Shown: one piece after another, positions 1 to 7,246 of the stretch | Numbering within the stretch: the stretch's first letter is position 1 | How the letters are laid out: each line of letters begins with the position of its first letter | DNA from: Orlajensenia stereocauli | GTDB lineage: Bacteria > Actinomycetota > Actinomycetes > Actinomycetales > Microbacteriaceae | Assembly (NCBI RefSeq): GCF_039548895.1 | Contig: NZ_JBCLVG010000003.1 | Length of the DNA stretch: 64,000 bases | Direction: 5' to 3' (one strand) | Made by a program: the position numbers and the translations under genes | Notes under the pieces: model-generated | The model's input: only the letters and a program-made list of their open reading frames with translations | Databases searched by the model: none | What the model was told of the DNA's origin: nothing

Positions 1-48
1 TCCGCCCGCGAGGACGGCGGTCTCGGTGGTGGCGGGTGTGGTGGTCAT
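1..48 (-). CDS. msrA: MsrA N-terminus (peptide-methionine (S)-S-oxide reductase), partial
   Basis: Only the first 16 codons are in the window; the gene runs off the left edge. The leftward reading starts with ATG at 48-46 and gives MTTTPATTETAVLAGG, which ends just where the family's conserved catalytic CFWG motif would follow the AVLAGG strand. MsrA reduces methionine-S-sulfoxide in proteins. Its ATG overlaps the msrB stop (ATGA, 45-48), so msrB and msrA form a translationally coupled pair. The identification rests on a short stretch plus the neighbour; the CFWG residues lie outside the window. Confidence 0.72.
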   Translation of the reverse strand, partial: MTTTPATTETAVLAGG

Positions 49-518
49 GAGTTCTCCTTCGTGGTGGATGCGGCCGGCTCGAACAGCGCCCGGAGTTCAC
101 CGTAGCCCTGCTCCTCGAGCTCGGCGAGCGGGATGAAGCGCAGCGACGCCGAGTTCATGCAGTAGCGCAGGCCTCCGGCATCCGCGGGCCCGTCATCGAA
201 GACGTGACCGAGGTGGCTGTCGGCTCCGGATGAGCGCACCTCGACGCGCTTCATGAAGAGCGTGCGGTCGGTGTGCTCGGTGACGACGTCGGGGCTGATG
301 GGCTTGGTGAAGCTGGGCCAGCCCGATCGCGAGTCGTACTTGTCGACCGAGGTGAACAGCGGCTGCCCCGAGACGACGTCGACGTAGAGGCCTGCCTCGT
401 GGTTGTTCCAGTACTCGTTGCGGAAGGCGGGCTCCGTGCCCTCGTTCTGCGTGACCTTGTACTGGTTCGGGGTGAGGCGGGCGAGCGCCTCGGGAGTCTT
501 GCGGTAGTCCTGTGACAC
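45..518 (-). CDS. msrB: peptide-methionine (R)-S-oxide reductase
   Basis: Reduces methionine-R-sulfoxide in oxidised proteins using thioredoxin. The 157-residue product has the SelR fold signatures: SGWPSF in the middle, DSHLGHVFDDGP, and RYCMNSASLRF near the C-terminus, where the Cys is catalytic. The two CxxC pairs that bind structural zinc in many MsrBs are absent. The GTG at 518 is chosen because AAGGAGG lies about five bases before it; an in-frame ATG 16 codons further upstream would add an Arg/Gln-rich tail with no ribosome site. msrA follows with a stop/start overlap. Confidence 0.93.
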   Translation of the reverse strand: MSQDYRKTPEALARLTPNQYKVTQNEGTEPAFRNEYWNNHEAGLYVDVVSGQPLFTSVDKYDSRSGWPSFTKPISPDVVTEHTDRTLFMKRVEVRSSGADSHLGHVFDDGPADAGGLRYCMNSASLRFIPLAELEEQGYGELRALFEPAASTTKENS

Positions 519-558
519 GTGCTCCTCCTTCTGCTGGCGACGCTGGCTGCGGCGCCGG

Positions 559-584
559 GGTGACACCTGTATTTCGGTGCCACC
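559..584. promoter_or_regulatory. tandem GGTGNCACC palindromes upstream of msrB
   Basis: Two 9-bp palindromes, GGTGACACC (559-567) and GGTGCCACC (576-584), are spaced 17 bp start to start in the gap upstream of msrB. Their helical spacing and position suggest an operator for the msrBA transcript, but no regulator is known here and the msrB promoter was not identified. Confidence 0.35.
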
Positions 585-706
585 TAGGAGAACGGATGCC
601 GCGGGCCCGCTGTTCCGCCGGGGCTGTGAGCGCGCTGTGAGTTGTGGGGGGGGGGGCTGGTGGCCGGAGATGTCTTGTCGACGCGGATGCTACGCTCAGG
701 GCAAGC

Positions 707-724
707 AAACCGTCCGGTCGGTCT
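707..724. promoter_or_regulatory. TetR-type operator 1 (ACCG-N6-CGGT)
   Basis: Sequence AAACCGTCCGGTCGGTCT has arms ACCG (709-712) and CGGT (719-722) six bases apart. It lies 53 bp before the SDR gene that heads the operon encoding a TetR regulator. Matching sites occur at 4848, 13971 and 20416, each before another unit of the catabolic island. Confidence 0.65.
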
Positions 725-776
725 GTAGCATGGGAGCGAACGGATGCCAGGCGGCAGCGTACTCGAAGGGGAGCAC

Positions 777-1535
777 ATGCAGAGGTTCGACGGCAGGGTG
801 GCGCTGATCACCGGCGGCAGCAGGGGCATCGGCCTCGCCATTGCGAAGCGGCTGGTCGGCGAGGGCGCGCAGGTGGTCATCACCGGCCGCAAGCAGGAGT
901 CGCTCGACGCGGCGCTCGCCGAGCTGGACGCGATCGACGGGGCCGCGGCCGAAGCAGCCACCGCCGTCGCCGGCAAGGCCGACGACCCCGAGCACCGCGC
1001 CGCTGTCTTCGCGCACATCGCCGAGCACCACGGCCGTCTCGACCACCTCGTGAACAACGCGGGGATCAACCCCGCCTACGGTCCCGCGCTCGAGATCGAG
1101 GCGTCGATCGTGCGCAAGATCCTCGAGGTGAACGTCGTCGCCGCCCTCGAATGGACCCGCGATGCAGTGGGCGCCGGCCTCACCACGTCGATCGTGAACC
1201 TGTCGTCGATCTCTGCATTGTCGGCCGCGCCGGGCATAGCGTTCTACGGCGTCTCGAAGGCGGCGCTGGTGAACCTGACGCTGCAGTTGGCGCATGAGTT
1301 GGCTCCAGGCATCCGCGTCAATGCCGTCGCTCCCGCCGTGATCAAGACGGCCTTCGCCCGCGCCCTCTACGAAGGTCGCGAGGAGGAGGTGGCCGCCGAA
1401 TATCCGCTCAGGCGCCTCGGGGTGCCGGACGACGTGGCCGGACCCGTCGCATTCCTGCTGTCCGAGGACGCGGCGTGGATCACGGGCCAGACGATCGTGA
1501 TCGACGGCGGCGGCAGCATCCGCCCCGTCGGATGA
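777..1535 (+). CDS. short-chain dehydrogenase/reductase (SDR)
   Basis: NAD(P)-dependent oxidoreductase of the classical SDR family, 252 residues. The cofactor motif TGGSRGIG is at residues 12-19, NNAG follows near 93, a Ser lies in VNLSSIS, and the catalytic Tyr157/Lys161 are in YGVSK. The ATG at 777 follows AAGGGGAGC; an ATG at 744 lacks a good ribosome site. It heads an operon with a TetR regulator, an MDR oxidoreductase and a second SDR, behind operator 1. By context it could interconvert a keto- and hydroxyacyl-CoA, as the SDR LvaD does in levulinate catabolism, but the substrate cannot be read from sequence. Confidence 0.85.
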   Translation: MQRFDGRVALITGGSRGIGLAIAKRLVGEGAQVVITGRKQESLDAALAELDAIDGAAAEAATAVAGKADDPEHRAAVFAHIAEHHGRLDHLVNNAGINPAYGPALEIEASIVRKILEVNVVAALEWTRDAVGAGLTTSIVNLSSISALSAAPGIAFYGVSKAALVNLTLQLAHELAPGIRVNAVAPAVIKTAFARALYEGREEEVAAEYPLRRLGVPDDVAGPVAFLLSEDAAWITGQTIVIDGGGSIRPVG

Positions 1536-1584
1536 CCGGCCGCAGCACACCGTCGCACGACCCGGAAGCAGCAAGGATGAAGGC

Positions 1585-2193
1585 ATGAGAGAAACCAGTG
1601 TCGTCGACGACGTGACCAGGGCCGCCGTCGAGCTGTTCGCCGCCCAGGGCTATGCGAACACCAGCGTGCAGCAGATCGTGGAGGCCGCCGGCGTCACCAA
1701 GGGCGCGATGTACCACTACTTCCAGTCGAAGGACGACCTGCTCTTCGCCATCTACGAGCGGATGCTGTCGCTGCAGAAGTCGCACCTCGACGAGATCGTG
1801 GCGCGGGGCGGAGCGGTCGACGCCGTGCTGCGCGCCGTGTGCATCGACGTGATCGAGACCTCCATCGACTTCCTGCCCGAGGGCACGGTGTTCTTCCGCA
1901 GCCAGCACATGCTCTCGCAGCCGCGCCAACAGGAGGTCACCCGTCGGCGCCGCGACTACAACGACGAGTTCAGCGCTCTCATCGAGGCCGGCCAGCGCGA
2001 GGGCCTCTACCGCACCGACGTTCCGCGCCCCGTGCTCATCGCCCACTTCTTCAGCGACCTGCACTACCTCTCGCAGTGGTACTCGCCCGAGGGCCCCGAG
2101 GGCAAGACCCTGCTGGCCGAGCAGATCACCGACCTGTTCCTGACGAGCATCGCGGCGAAGTCGACAGACACTGCGGGGGCGACGGATGCCTGA
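1585..2193 (+). CDS. TetR/AcrR family transcriptional regulator
   Basis: A 202-residue regulator with the TetR helix-turn-helix at about residues 8-54 (TSVQQIVEAAGVTKGAMYHYF) and an alpha-helical ligand domain after it. TetR repressors usually bind palindromes and release them on binding a metabolite, often an acyl-CoA in catabolic clusters. It lies second in an operon preceded by ACCG-N6-CGGT, and three more copies of that palindrome precede the importer, the kinase operon and the alcohol dehydrogenase. It is therefore the best candidate for the common regulator (inference). Its stop overlaps the start of the next gene by eight bases. Confidence 0.9.
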   Translation: MRETSVVDDVTRAAVELFAAQGYANTSVQQIVEAAGVTKGAMYHYFQSKDDLLFAIYERMLSLQKSHLDEIVARGGAVDAVLRAVCIDVIETSIDFLPEGTVFFRSQHMLSQPRQQEVTRRRRDYNDEFSALIEAGQREGLYRTDVPRPVLIAHFFSDLHYLSQWYSPEGPEGKTLLAEQITDLFLTSIAAKSTDTAGATDA

Positions 2194-3205
2194 GTCGACC
2201 TCCATGCGCGCCTGGCTGGTGACCCGCAACGGCGAACCGTCGGAAGTTCTCGAGCTGCACGACGTTCCGGTGCCGACGCCGGGCCCCGGCGAAGTGCTCG
2301 TGAGGGTGCGCGCCGTCGCGGTCAACTTCCCCGACGTGCTGCTCGCCCGCGGCGAGTACCAGGTGCGTCCCGAGCTCCCGTTCACGCCGGGCATCGAGCT
2401 GAGTGGCGAGATCGTCGCGATCGGCCCGGCGACGGATGCTGTACGCACCGGCAGCTCCGGCGCCCCTGGCGTTGGTGACAGGGTCGTCGCCACGAAGATC
2501 GGTGTGCTGGCTGAGTACGCCGTGCTCGCGGCCTCCGACGTCCATCCGACTCCGCACGGCCTCGACGACGTGCAGGCGGCCGGGCTCATGATCGCCTACC
2601 AGACGGCGTGGTTCGCGCTGCATCGTCGGGCGCAACTCCAGGCCGGTGAGACCGTGCTCGTGCACGCTGCGGCCGGTGGAGTCGGAAGCGCGGCCGTGCA
2701 GCTCGCCGTCGCGGCCGGCGCCAGGGTCATCGGCGTCGTCGGCAGCGCGGCCAAGGCCGACGTGGTGCGCGAGGCCGGTGCCGAGCTCGTGATCGTGCGC
2801 GGAGAGCAGGACTTCGCCGCCCTCGTCAACGAGGCGACCGAGGGCCGCGGGGCAGACGTCGTCTTCGATCCCGTGGGCGGCGAGAGCTTCGAGCGCTCGA
2901 CCAAGTGCATAGCGTTCGAGGGCCGCATCGTGGTGATCGGCTTCGCCGGCGGAACCGTGCCGACCGTGCGGGCGAACCACGCCCTCGTGAAGAACTACGG
3001 CGTGCTCGGACTGCACTGGGGTCTCTATCCGACGAAGAACCCGTCTCTCGTGGCCGAGGCTCACGCCGAGCTGGTGCGTCTGGCGGATGCCGGAGCGATC
3101 TCGCCGCTGGTCGGGGGAGTGGTCGAGTTCGAGGACGCCCCGGTCGCCATCCAGGAGCTGGCCGGCGGTGCGACCGTCGGGCGGCTCGTTGTGAGGGTGG
3201 CCTGA
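2186..3205 (+). CDS. NAD(P)H:quinone oxidoreductase-type MDR protein
   Basis: A 339-residue zinc-independent medium-chain dehydrogenase/reductase. The N-terminal GroES-like domain has NFPDVLLARGEYQ and lacks the zinc ligands of alcohol dehydrogenases; the Rossmann domain carries VLVHAAAGGVGSAAVQLA near residue 155. Relatives reduce quinones, enones or enoyl-CoA with NADPH. It overlaps the TetR gene by eight bases, so they are co-transcribed. A second in-frame ATG seven codons in (MRAWLV) is also a plausible start. Confidence 0.87.
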   Translation: MPESTSMRAWLVTRNGEPSEVLELHDVPVPTPGPGEVLVRVRAVAVNFPDVLLARGEYQVRPELPFTPGIELSGEIVAIGPATDAVRTGSSGAPGVGDRVVATKIGVLAEYAVLAASDVHPTPHGLDDVQAAGLMIAYQTAWFALHRRAQLQAGETVLVHAAAGGVGSAAVQLAVAAGARVIGVVGSAAKADVVREAGAELVIVRGEQDFAALVNEATEGRGADVVFDPVGGESFERSTKCIAFEGRIVVIGFAGGTVPTVRANHALVKNYGVLGLHWGLYPTKNPSLVAEAHAELVRLADAGAISPLVGGVVEFEDAPVAIQELAGGATVGRLVVRVA

Positions 3206-3206
3206 G

Positions 3207-3245
3207 GCGCTTCGACCGCGGGCTTCGCCCGAGCCTCAGCGAACG
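3207..3245 (+). repeat. palindromic intergenic repeat, GCGCTTCG..CAGCGAACG type
   Basis: A single 39-bp unit begins GCGCTTCG, has an internal hairpin GGGC-TTC-GCCC and ends CTCAGCGAACG. It fills the gap between the MDR gene and the following SDR gene. Same family as the units listed at 4728, 7274, 9843, 14000, 17890, 30618, 35408 and 60558. Confidence 0.85.
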
Positions 3246-3272
3246 ATGACGAGCGAAGGGAACACCAGCACC

Positions 3273-4007
3273 ATGACGGATCTCGAGGGGCGCGTCGCGC
3301 TCGTCACGGGCGGAGCGCGCGGCCTCGGTGAGGCCTACGTGCGTTCGCTGCATGCGGCCGGCGCCAGGGTCGTCATCGCCGACCTGCTCGAGGAGGAGGG
3401 CGCGGCGCTCGCCGCCGAGCTCGGCGAGCAGGCCGTGTTCCAGGCCCTGGATGTGACCGATGAAGCGGCGTGGGACCGTGTTGTGGCCGCATCCGTCGCC
3501 GCTTTCGGCTCGCTCGACGTGCTGGTGAACAACGCCGGCATCGCCAACGCCGCACCCATCGAGCACCTCACCCTGGCGAAGTGGGACGCCGTGATCGCGG
3601 TCAACCTCACCGGCGTGTTCCTGGGCTGCCGCGCCGTGGTGCCGCAGATGAAGGCGCAGGGCAGCGGCTCGATCATCAACATCTCCTCGGTCGAGGGCAT
3701 GCGGGGCTCGCCGGGCCTGCACGGTTACACGGCGTCGAAGTTCGGGGTGCGCGGGCTCAGCCAGTCGCTCGCGGTCGAGCTCGGGGCATCCGGAATCCGG
3801 GTGAACTCGGTGCATCCCGGCCTGATCCTGACCGACATGACCACGCGCATCGACCCGGCCAGGATCGACATCCCGCTCGGGCGGCCGGGTGTTCCCGACG
3901 ACGTCGCCGGCACGATCGTGTTCCTGGCGAGCGACGCGTCACGCTTCACCAGCGGCGCCGAGTTCGTGGTCGACGGGGGCATGATCGCGGGCATACCGCA
4001 CCACTGA
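3273..4007 (+). CDS. short-chain dehydrogenase/reductase (SDR)
   Basis: Second classical SDR of the operon, 244 residues, with TGGARGLG at residues 12-19, NNAGIAN, a Ser in INISSVEG and catalytic YTASK. The ending FVVDGGMIAG is typical of FabG/hydroxysteroid-dehydrogenase-like enzymes. The ATG at 3273 is preferred over the ATG at 3246 because GAAGGGA lies between them and the earlier ATG abuts the intergenic repeat. It is last in the operon at 777-4007. Probably an NAD(P)-dependent hydroxyacyl/ketoacyl dehydrogenase of the same pathway; substrate unknown. Confidence 0.85.
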   Translation: MTDLEGRVALVTGGARGLGEAYVRSLHAAGARVVIADLLEEEGAALAAELGEQAVFQALDVTDEAAWDRVVAASVAAFGSLDVLVNNAGIANAAPIEHLTLAKWDAVIAVNLTGVFLGCRAVVPQMKAQGSGSIINISSVEGMRGSPGLHGYTASKFGVRGLSQSLAVELGASGIRVNSVHPGLILTDMTTRIDPARIDIPLGRPGVPDDVAGTIVFLASDASRFTSGAEFVVDGGMIAGIPHH

Positions 4008-4140
4008 GAGAACTCCCACGGCGACGTGAAGACACCCCACCGGGCCTGAATCAGACCCACCGGCAGAAAGCAAGCCCTATGGCTCGAGGCCGGTGAGAGA
4101 TTGTCTGAAGGCGGGGTCGATCTGATTGAGGTGAATCGAA

Positions 4141-4590
4141 GTGGATACGAGTGCGTGGATCTGGATCATCGTCGCAGTGGTCGTCGTCATCATCGTGGTG
4201 GTGGCCGTGCTTCTGATCACGGCGCCGAAGCGTCGTGAGGCGAAGCAGCAGGCCGGGCGCGACAAGGCGGCGGAACTTCGGGACGCAGCGGCCGAACGAG
4301 AGTTGGCGGCCCGTGAACGGCAGGCGACGTCTGCCCAGGCCGCGGCGGAGGCTCAACAGGCGCAGGCGGATGCAGCGAAGGCCGATGCGGCAGCGCGCCA
4401 GGCGCAGCTCGACGCCGAGCGGCTGAAGCGGCAGGCCGCCGAGCACCAGGAGGATGCCGAGGGCCTTCGTGTCGAGGCTGAGGACCATGCCAGGCGGGCC
4501 GACGAGGTGGATCCTGATGTGGACGGAACCAGCGACCGTGGCTCCGACAACGACGGTGGCGCACACGGCGCGGGCACGCGCGGAGTCTGA
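4141..4590 (+). CDS. small membrane-anchored Ala/Glu-rich helical protein
   Basis: A 149-residue protein not assigned to a named family. Residues 7-27 form one Val/Ile-rich transmembrane helix, followed by about 90 residues rich in Ala, Glu, Gln, Arg and Lys that read as a long charged helix or coiled coil, then a Gly/Asp-rich tail. The GTG start is supported by GAGGTG seven bases upstream. The product would be anchored at the membrane with the helix most likely in the cytoplasm (positive residues KRR follow the membrane segment). It sits alone between the SDR operon and the importer. Confidence 0.68.
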   Translation: MDTSAWIWIIVAVVVVIIVVVAVLLITAPKRREAKQQAGRDKAAELRDAAAERELAARERQATSAQAAAEAQQAQADAAKADAAARQAQLDAERLKRQAAEHQEDAEGLRVEAEDHARRADEVDPDVDGTSDRGSDNDGGAHGAGTRGV

Positions 4591-4727
4591 CCGCGGGGCC
4601 AGCCTGAAGTCGGCGCACTGCAGCGCGCCCGACAGGTGGTGCGCGGCAGGGTGGTCTCGCCGACGCCCCGTCGCGAACGTCAGCAACGAGAAGATCCTGA
4701 AGGTGACGCTGGGCGGGTAGCCCCCCC

Positions 4728-4826
4728 CGCTCGCTGAGGGCCGAGCGAAGCGACCGCCCGAAGCGCATCGTGGAGCCGCTCGCCGGCGCGCTTCGACCGC
4801 GGACTTCGTCCGTGCCTCAGCGAACG
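4728..4826. repeat. inverted pair of intergenic repeats
   Basis: Two units face each other: 4728-4766 (CGCTCGCTGAGGGCC.. ..GAAGCGC) and 4788-4826 (GCGCTTCG.. ..CAGCGAACG). Together they could fold into a long hairpin. The pair occupies most of the 315-bp gap 4591-4905; the rest of that gap holds operator 2 and no other recognisable gene. Confidence 0.85.
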
Positions 4827-4847
4827 AGAGGTCGGTGCAACATCCGC

Positions 4848-4865
4848 ATACCGTCTGGTCGGTTT
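4848..4865. promoter_or_regulatory. TetR-type operator 2 (ACCG-N6-CGGT)
   Basis: ATACCGTCTGGTCGGTTT, with arms at 4850-4853 and 4860-4863, lies 40 bp before the start of the importer operon. The spacing between arms is the same as at operators 1, 3 and 4. Confidence 0.68.
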
Positions 4866-4905
4866 CTGTTGTAAGGTGTTGGCATCACGACACGAAGAGG
4901 TGCCG

Positions 4906-5652
4906 ATGCACACACCAACGCCACGGCTGCGGATCAGCGGGCTCACTGTCGCCTTCGGCGGCCTGACCGCCCTCGATGACGTCTCCTTCGACGTCGCCCA
5001 CGGAGAGACGCTCGCGCTCATCGGCCCGAACGGCGCGGGCAAGACCACTGTCTTCAACGCCGTGTGCGGGCTCGTGCGCCGTGCGAGTGGCAGCATCGAC
5101 ATCGACGGGCGCCCAGCTCCCGCGGCTCCCACGGCGCTCGTCGGCCGCGGTGTCTCCCGTACGCTGCAGGGCCTCGGCCTCTTCGACTCCATGACAGTGC
5201 TCGAGAACGTCCTCGTGCCGCTCGGACTCGGGAGCGCCGGCGGGAGGTCGCGGGGCGAGAAGGACGCGATCCTCGCCGCCACAGACCAACTCGCCGCCCT
5301 CGGCCTCGCCGCGGAAGCCGCCCGCCCCGTGGCGTCGCTGCCCTACCCCGAGCGCAAGCGCGTCGCCCTCGCCCGTGCGCTGGTGACGCATCCGCAGCTC
5401 CTCCTGCTCGACGAGCCGGCCGGCGGCCTCGGCTCCGAAGACATCGCCGACCTTGCCGGCATCGTGCGCGCCATCGCGGCCACGGGATGCTCGGTGCTCC
5501 TCGTCGAGCACCACATGGACTTCGTGATGAGCCTCGCCGATCGCATCGTGGTTCTCGACTTCGGTCGCGTGATCGCGAGCGGCACGCCCTCCGAGGTGCA
5601 GGCCGACCCCCGCGTCGAGGAGGCCTATCTGGGTGTGGAGCCTGCAGCATGA
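4906..5652 (+). CDS. livG: branched-chain-type ABC transporter ATPase (LivG-like)
   Basis: First ATPase of a LIV-type importer, 248 residues. Walker A GPNGAGKT is at 40-47, Walker B LLLLDEP near 165, and the H-loop is in VEHHMD. The signature motif is degenerate (LPYPERKR where LSYGxQR is usual), a common LivG variation. ATG 4906 follows GAGGTGCCG; a GTG at 4876 is a weaker alternative. It is first in the five-gene operon to 9770 and overlaps livF by ATGA. LIV-type systems carry amino acids but also many organic and aromatic acids; the neighbours favour an acid substrate here. Confidence 0.9.
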   Translation: MHTPTPRLRISGLTVAFGGLTALDDVSFDVAHGETLALIGPNGAGKTTVFNAVCGLVRRASGSIDIDGRPAPAAPTALVGRGVSRTLQGLGLFDSMTVLENVLVPLGLGSAGGRSRGEKDAILAATDQLAALGLAAEAARPVASLPYPERKRVALARALVTHPQLLLLDEPAGGLGSEDIADLAGIVRAIAATGCSVLLVEHHMDFVMSLADRIVVLDFGRVIASGTPSEVQADPRVEEAYLGVEPAA

Positions 5653-6365
5653 CGGCGCTCCTCGAGATCGACGCCATCACGGCCGGCTACGGCGGGTCCC
5701 CCGTGCTGCACGAGGTGCGGCTCGCCATTCCGCAGGGCGCCATCGTCGCACTCCTCGGTGCCAACGGCGCAGGCAAGACCACCCTGCTGCGCACCATCTC
5801 GGGTCTGGTCCCACCGGCCTCGGGACGCATCGTGCTCGACGGTCGCGACCTCTCGAGCGTGAGCGTCGAGGATCGCTCCCGCAGCGGACTCGCCCAGGTG
5901 CCTGAGGGGCGCAGCGTCGTCGCCGAGCTCACCGTCGACGAGAACCTGCGACTCGGGGGACTCTGGCGCTTCGACCGCCGCCAGCTCACCGCGGCCGTCG
6001 ACGAGATCTACGAGCTCTTCGAGCCGTTGTCGCGTCGGCGGGCGGCATCCGGCCACCAACTCTCGGGCGGCGAACGGCAGATGCTCGCCCTCGGACGAGC
6101 CATCATCGCGAGACCCCGGATGCTGCTGCTCGACGAGCCGTCGCTCGGACTCGCACCGCGCGTCGTCGCCCAGATCCTCGGCGTGCTGCGGAGGCTCCGC
6201 GACGACACCGGGCTCACCGTGCTGCTCGCCGAACAGAACGTGACCAGCGCCCTCGCCATCGCCGACTCCGGCGTCGTGCTCTCCCTGGGCAGCGTCGTGG
6301 CCGACCGACCGGCAGCCGACCTGCTCACCGACGACGCCCTGCGTCACGCCTACCTGGGGTTCTGA
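5649..6365 (+). CDS. livF: branched-chain-type ABC transporter ATPase (LivF-like)
   Basis: Second ATPase of the importer, 238 residues. Walker A GANGAGKT lies at 37-44, the intact signature LSGGERQ near 138, Walker B MLLLDEPSLGL after it, and the H-loop in AEQN. Starts at the ATGA overlap with livG and ends two bases before livH, so translation of the operon is tightly coupled. It pairs with LivG to power the two permeases. Confidence 0.91.
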   Translation: MTALLEIDAITAGYGGSPVLHEVRLAIPQGAIVALLGANGAGKTTLLRTISGLVPPASGRIVLDGRDLSSVSVEDRSRSGLAQVPEGRSVVAELTVDENLRLGGLWRFDRRQLTAAVDEIYELFEPLSRRRAASGHQLSGGERQMLALGRAIIARPRMLLLDEPSLGLAPRVVAQILGVLRRLRDDTGLTVLLAEQNVTSALAIADSGVVLSLGSVVADRPAADLLTDDALRHAYLGF

Positions 6366-6367
6366 CC

Positions 6368-7246
6368 ATGGACAGACTGCTCTTCCTCCTCGCCACAGGC
6401 ATCGCCCGCGGCGCGATCTTCGCGCTGTTCGCGCTCGCGCTCGTGCTCATCTGGCGGGCCGCGCGCATAGTCAACTTCTCTCAGGGGGCGATGGCCGTCG
6501 TCGCCACCTATGTCGCCTTCGCCGTGACAGCGTTCACGGGCTCGTACTGGGCGGGGCTCGCCAGCGCACTGGTGGCCGGCGCCCTGCTCGGCTACGTCGT
6601 CGAGCGCGGGATCATGCGCTTCGCCCCGCGCGACTCGCCACTGGCCGGAGTGATCATCGCGATCGGCGTCGTCATGGTGCTGCAGTCGGTGTTGGGCATC
6701 GCCTTCGGCCAGCAGTATCGACCGATGGCCGCCCCGTTCGACCAGAGCCCCATCCTGGTCGGCGGGGTTCCGGTGTTCTCGCCCTACGACGTGTTCGTGC
6801 TCGTCGTCGCCGTCGTCGTGATGGCGGTGCTCGCGCTGCTCTTCACCCGCACGTCGCTCGGCCTGCAGTTGCGAGCCTCGGCGTTCGCCCCGGAGGTCTC
6901 GCGGCTGCTCGGAGTGCGGGTCTCGCGCATGCTCACCATCGGTTGGATGCTCGCCGCCGCCGTCGGTGCCCTGGCCGCCCTGCTGCTCGTGCCGACGGAA
7001 CTCGGCCTCAGCCCGCACTCGGCCGACATGCTCTTCGTCTACGCCTTCACCGTGGCCGTCGTCGGCGGTCTCGATTCACCCGTCGGTGCGTTGGTCGGCG
7101 GACTGATCGTCGGCATCGCCATCAGCCTGGTCACCGGCTACCTCGGTGCGACCGTCGCCCCGATCGCCGTGCTGGTGCTGCTCGTGGCCGTGCTGCTGGT
7201 ACGACCGGGCGGCATCTTCTCGGCACGAGAGGCGCGTGTCGCATGA
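6368..7246 (+). CDS. livH: branched-chain-type ABC transporter permease (LivH-like)
   Basis: A 292-residue inner-membrane permease with about eight hydrophobic segments. Family features include the early ARGAIFALFALAL region, the RAARIVNFSQGAM motif near residue 30 and the conserved GGLDSPVGALVGGL stretch near the C-terminus. It forms the translocation channel with LivM. The start is two bases after the livF stop and its own stop overlaps livM by four bases. Confidence 0.91.
   Translation: MDRLLFLLATGIARGAIFALFALALVLIWRAARIVNFSQGAMAVVATYVAFAVTAFTGSYWAGLASALVAGALLGYVVERGIMRFAPRDSPLAGVIIAIGVVMVLQSVLGIAFGQQYRPMAAPFDQSPILVGGVPVFSPYDVFVLVVAVVVMAVLALLFTRTSLGLQLRASAFAPEVSRLLGVRVSRMLTIGWMLAAAVGALAALLLVPTELGLSPHSADMLFVYAFTVAVVGGLDSPVGALVGGLIVGIAISLVTGYLGATVAPIAVLVLLVAVLLVRPGGIFSAREARVA

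Noticed and set aside
707..724. KstR2 or PaaR operator
   Set aside because: The KstR2 consensus (CAAG-type arms) differs; PaaR shares the ACCG/CGGT half-sites as I recall but has longer arms and spacing, and no phenylacetate genes are present.
744..776. Earlier ATG for the first SDR gene
   Set aside because: No ribosome site, and AAGGGGAGC precedes the internal ATG at 777.
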